Origin: an uncultured Chlamydiae bacterium
GTDB taxonomy: Bacteria > Chlamydiota > Chlamydiia > Chlamydiales > CALBHK01
Assembly (NCBI GenBank): GCA_937894565.1
Contig: CALBHK010000131.1
Span: 1 to 5,009 of the forward strand
Length of the DNA stretch: 5,009 bases
Direction: 5' to 3'
In this document: positions 4,816-5,009 of the stretch, one piece after another
Layout of the letters: every line of letters begins with the position of its first letter
How positions within the stretch are numbered: the stretch's first letter is position 1
Program-made: the position numbers and the translations under genes
The notes under the pieces: generated by a model
What the model saw: the letters and a program-made list of their open reading frames with translations, nothing else
Database searches by the model: none
Told to the model about the DNA's origin: nothing

Positions 4816-4859
4816 TAAGCTGATTTTTGGAGCGAAAAAAGTTTTAGAAATCATTTTTC
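4816..4859 (-). promoter_or_regulatory. 44-bp promoter-like block of the HMG-like gene
   Basis: The minus strand begins GAAAAATGATTTCTAAAAC and ends CAAAAATCAGCTTA, 8 nt before the ATG at 4807. It matches the block before the CCCH gene at 35 of 44 positions without gaps, the strongest non-coding similarity in the window apart from the palindromes and the end repeat. The two genes are likely expressed at the same stage. Confidence 0.6.
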
Positions 4860-4906
4860 TTCCTTGCACTATGCTTGTTAAACGATTCTGTCGACGAGGC
4901 ACTTGA

Positions 4907-5009
4907 ATTGCCTTTATTTGACCCGATCCGGATCCATATAAACTGGGCCTCCGGATTGCCTTTATTTGACCCGATCCGGATCCATATAAACTGGGCCTCC
5001 GGATTGCCT
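4907..5009. repeat. 48-bp tandem repeat, 2 full copies plus 7 bases, cut by the window edge
   Basis: Exact copies lie at 4907-4954 and 4955-5002, with the first seven bases of a third at 5003-5009. The unit is half G+C, richer than the AT-rich flanks, and contains the palindrome GATCCGGATC and the string ATATAAAC. The period is divisible by three. One minus-strand frame stays open from the edge through a 16-aa repeat to a TAA at 4844-4846, but other frames are also open, so coding is not established. Positions 4955-5009 repeat 4907-4961 over exactly 55 bases, which could be an assembly-graph overlap; the true copy number is unknown. Confidence 0.85.

Noticed and set aside
4388..4906. Plus-strand open frame of 172 codons over the HMG-like gene
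   Set aside because: It lies mostly antisense to the secure 340-aa gene, is very rich in Arg and Cys as antisense frames often are, and runs through the promoter block.
4844..5009. Partial minus-strand gene ending at 4844 with a 16-aa repeat
   Set aside because: Several frames of a 48-bp repeat are open by chance, the stop lies within the promoter block of the next gene, and no CAATTG palindrome follows it. It is kept as a possibility under the tandem repeat, not listed as a gene.
4907..5009. CRISPR array
   Set aside because: The repeats are directly adjacent with no unique spacers, and no cas-like gene is present.

Overview
This window looks like a piece of a large eukaryotic DNA virus genome (nucleocytoplasmic large DNA virus, Nucleocytoviricota); this is inference and I cannot assign a family. 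The evidence is: six compact intron-less genes, all on the minus strand; short AT-rich intergenic gaps; a recurring A/T-rich motif about 30-40 nt upstream of start codons; perfect palindromes behind genes, as at Mimivirus-type transcript 3' ends; no bacterial ribosome-binding sites; and a gene set (YwqK/MORN-like repeat proteins, tandem CCCH zinc fingers, a Dcp2-like Nudix enzyme, an HMG-box-like protein) typical of giant viruses. Pithovirus-like or marseillevirus-like relatives are possible but unproven.

Layout, right to left in the direction of transcription. The right edge (4907-5009) holds a 48-bp tandem repeat cut by the window end. Next come a 44-bp promoter-like block (4816-4859) and a 340-aa protein with two HMG-box-like segments between Pro/Thr-rich and Pro/Val-rich tails (3785-4807). 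After palindrome P5 there is a 99-aa protein of unknown function (3428-3727). Its stop codon lies inside the promoter motif of a Nudix hydrolase fused to two CCCH zinc fingers (2685-3395). After palindrome P4 there is a second gene with a near copy of the 44-bp promoter block, encoding an acidic protein with two CCCH fingers of identical spacing (1666-2538). After palindrome P3 there is a YwqK-like repeat protein with a charged coiled coil (1101-1568). After palindrome P2 there is a longer YwqK-like protein ending in a ComEA-like helix-hairpin-helix (74-913). Palindrome P1 occupies the left edge.

The most striking feature is the palindromes. Five perfect inverted repeats of 28-48 bp, all centred on the same hexamer CAATTG, lie between genes or at the left edge. 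Their arms differ in sequence but remain exactly self-complementary. As RNA each would fold into a hairpin with the same C(AAUU)G tip. They fit transcript 3'-end signals with a constant loop and variable stem. The two YwqK-like genes are followed by palindromes that share a 16-nt arm segment, suggesting that gene and 3' signal were duplicated together or that the palindromes exchange sequence.

Four genes carry a core motif reading AAATGATTT on the coding strand. It supports correcting the start of the Nudix gene from 3431 to 3395, because the ATG at 3431 belongs to the motif itself. Two genes (99-aa and coiled-coil YwqK) lack this motif and instead have a palindrome almost touching their start codons. 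The Nudix-zinc finger and acidic zinc finger proteins plausibly act on mRNA (decapping and RNA binding), and the HMG-like and helix-hairpin-helix proteins plausibly on DNA; these roles are inferred from domains only.
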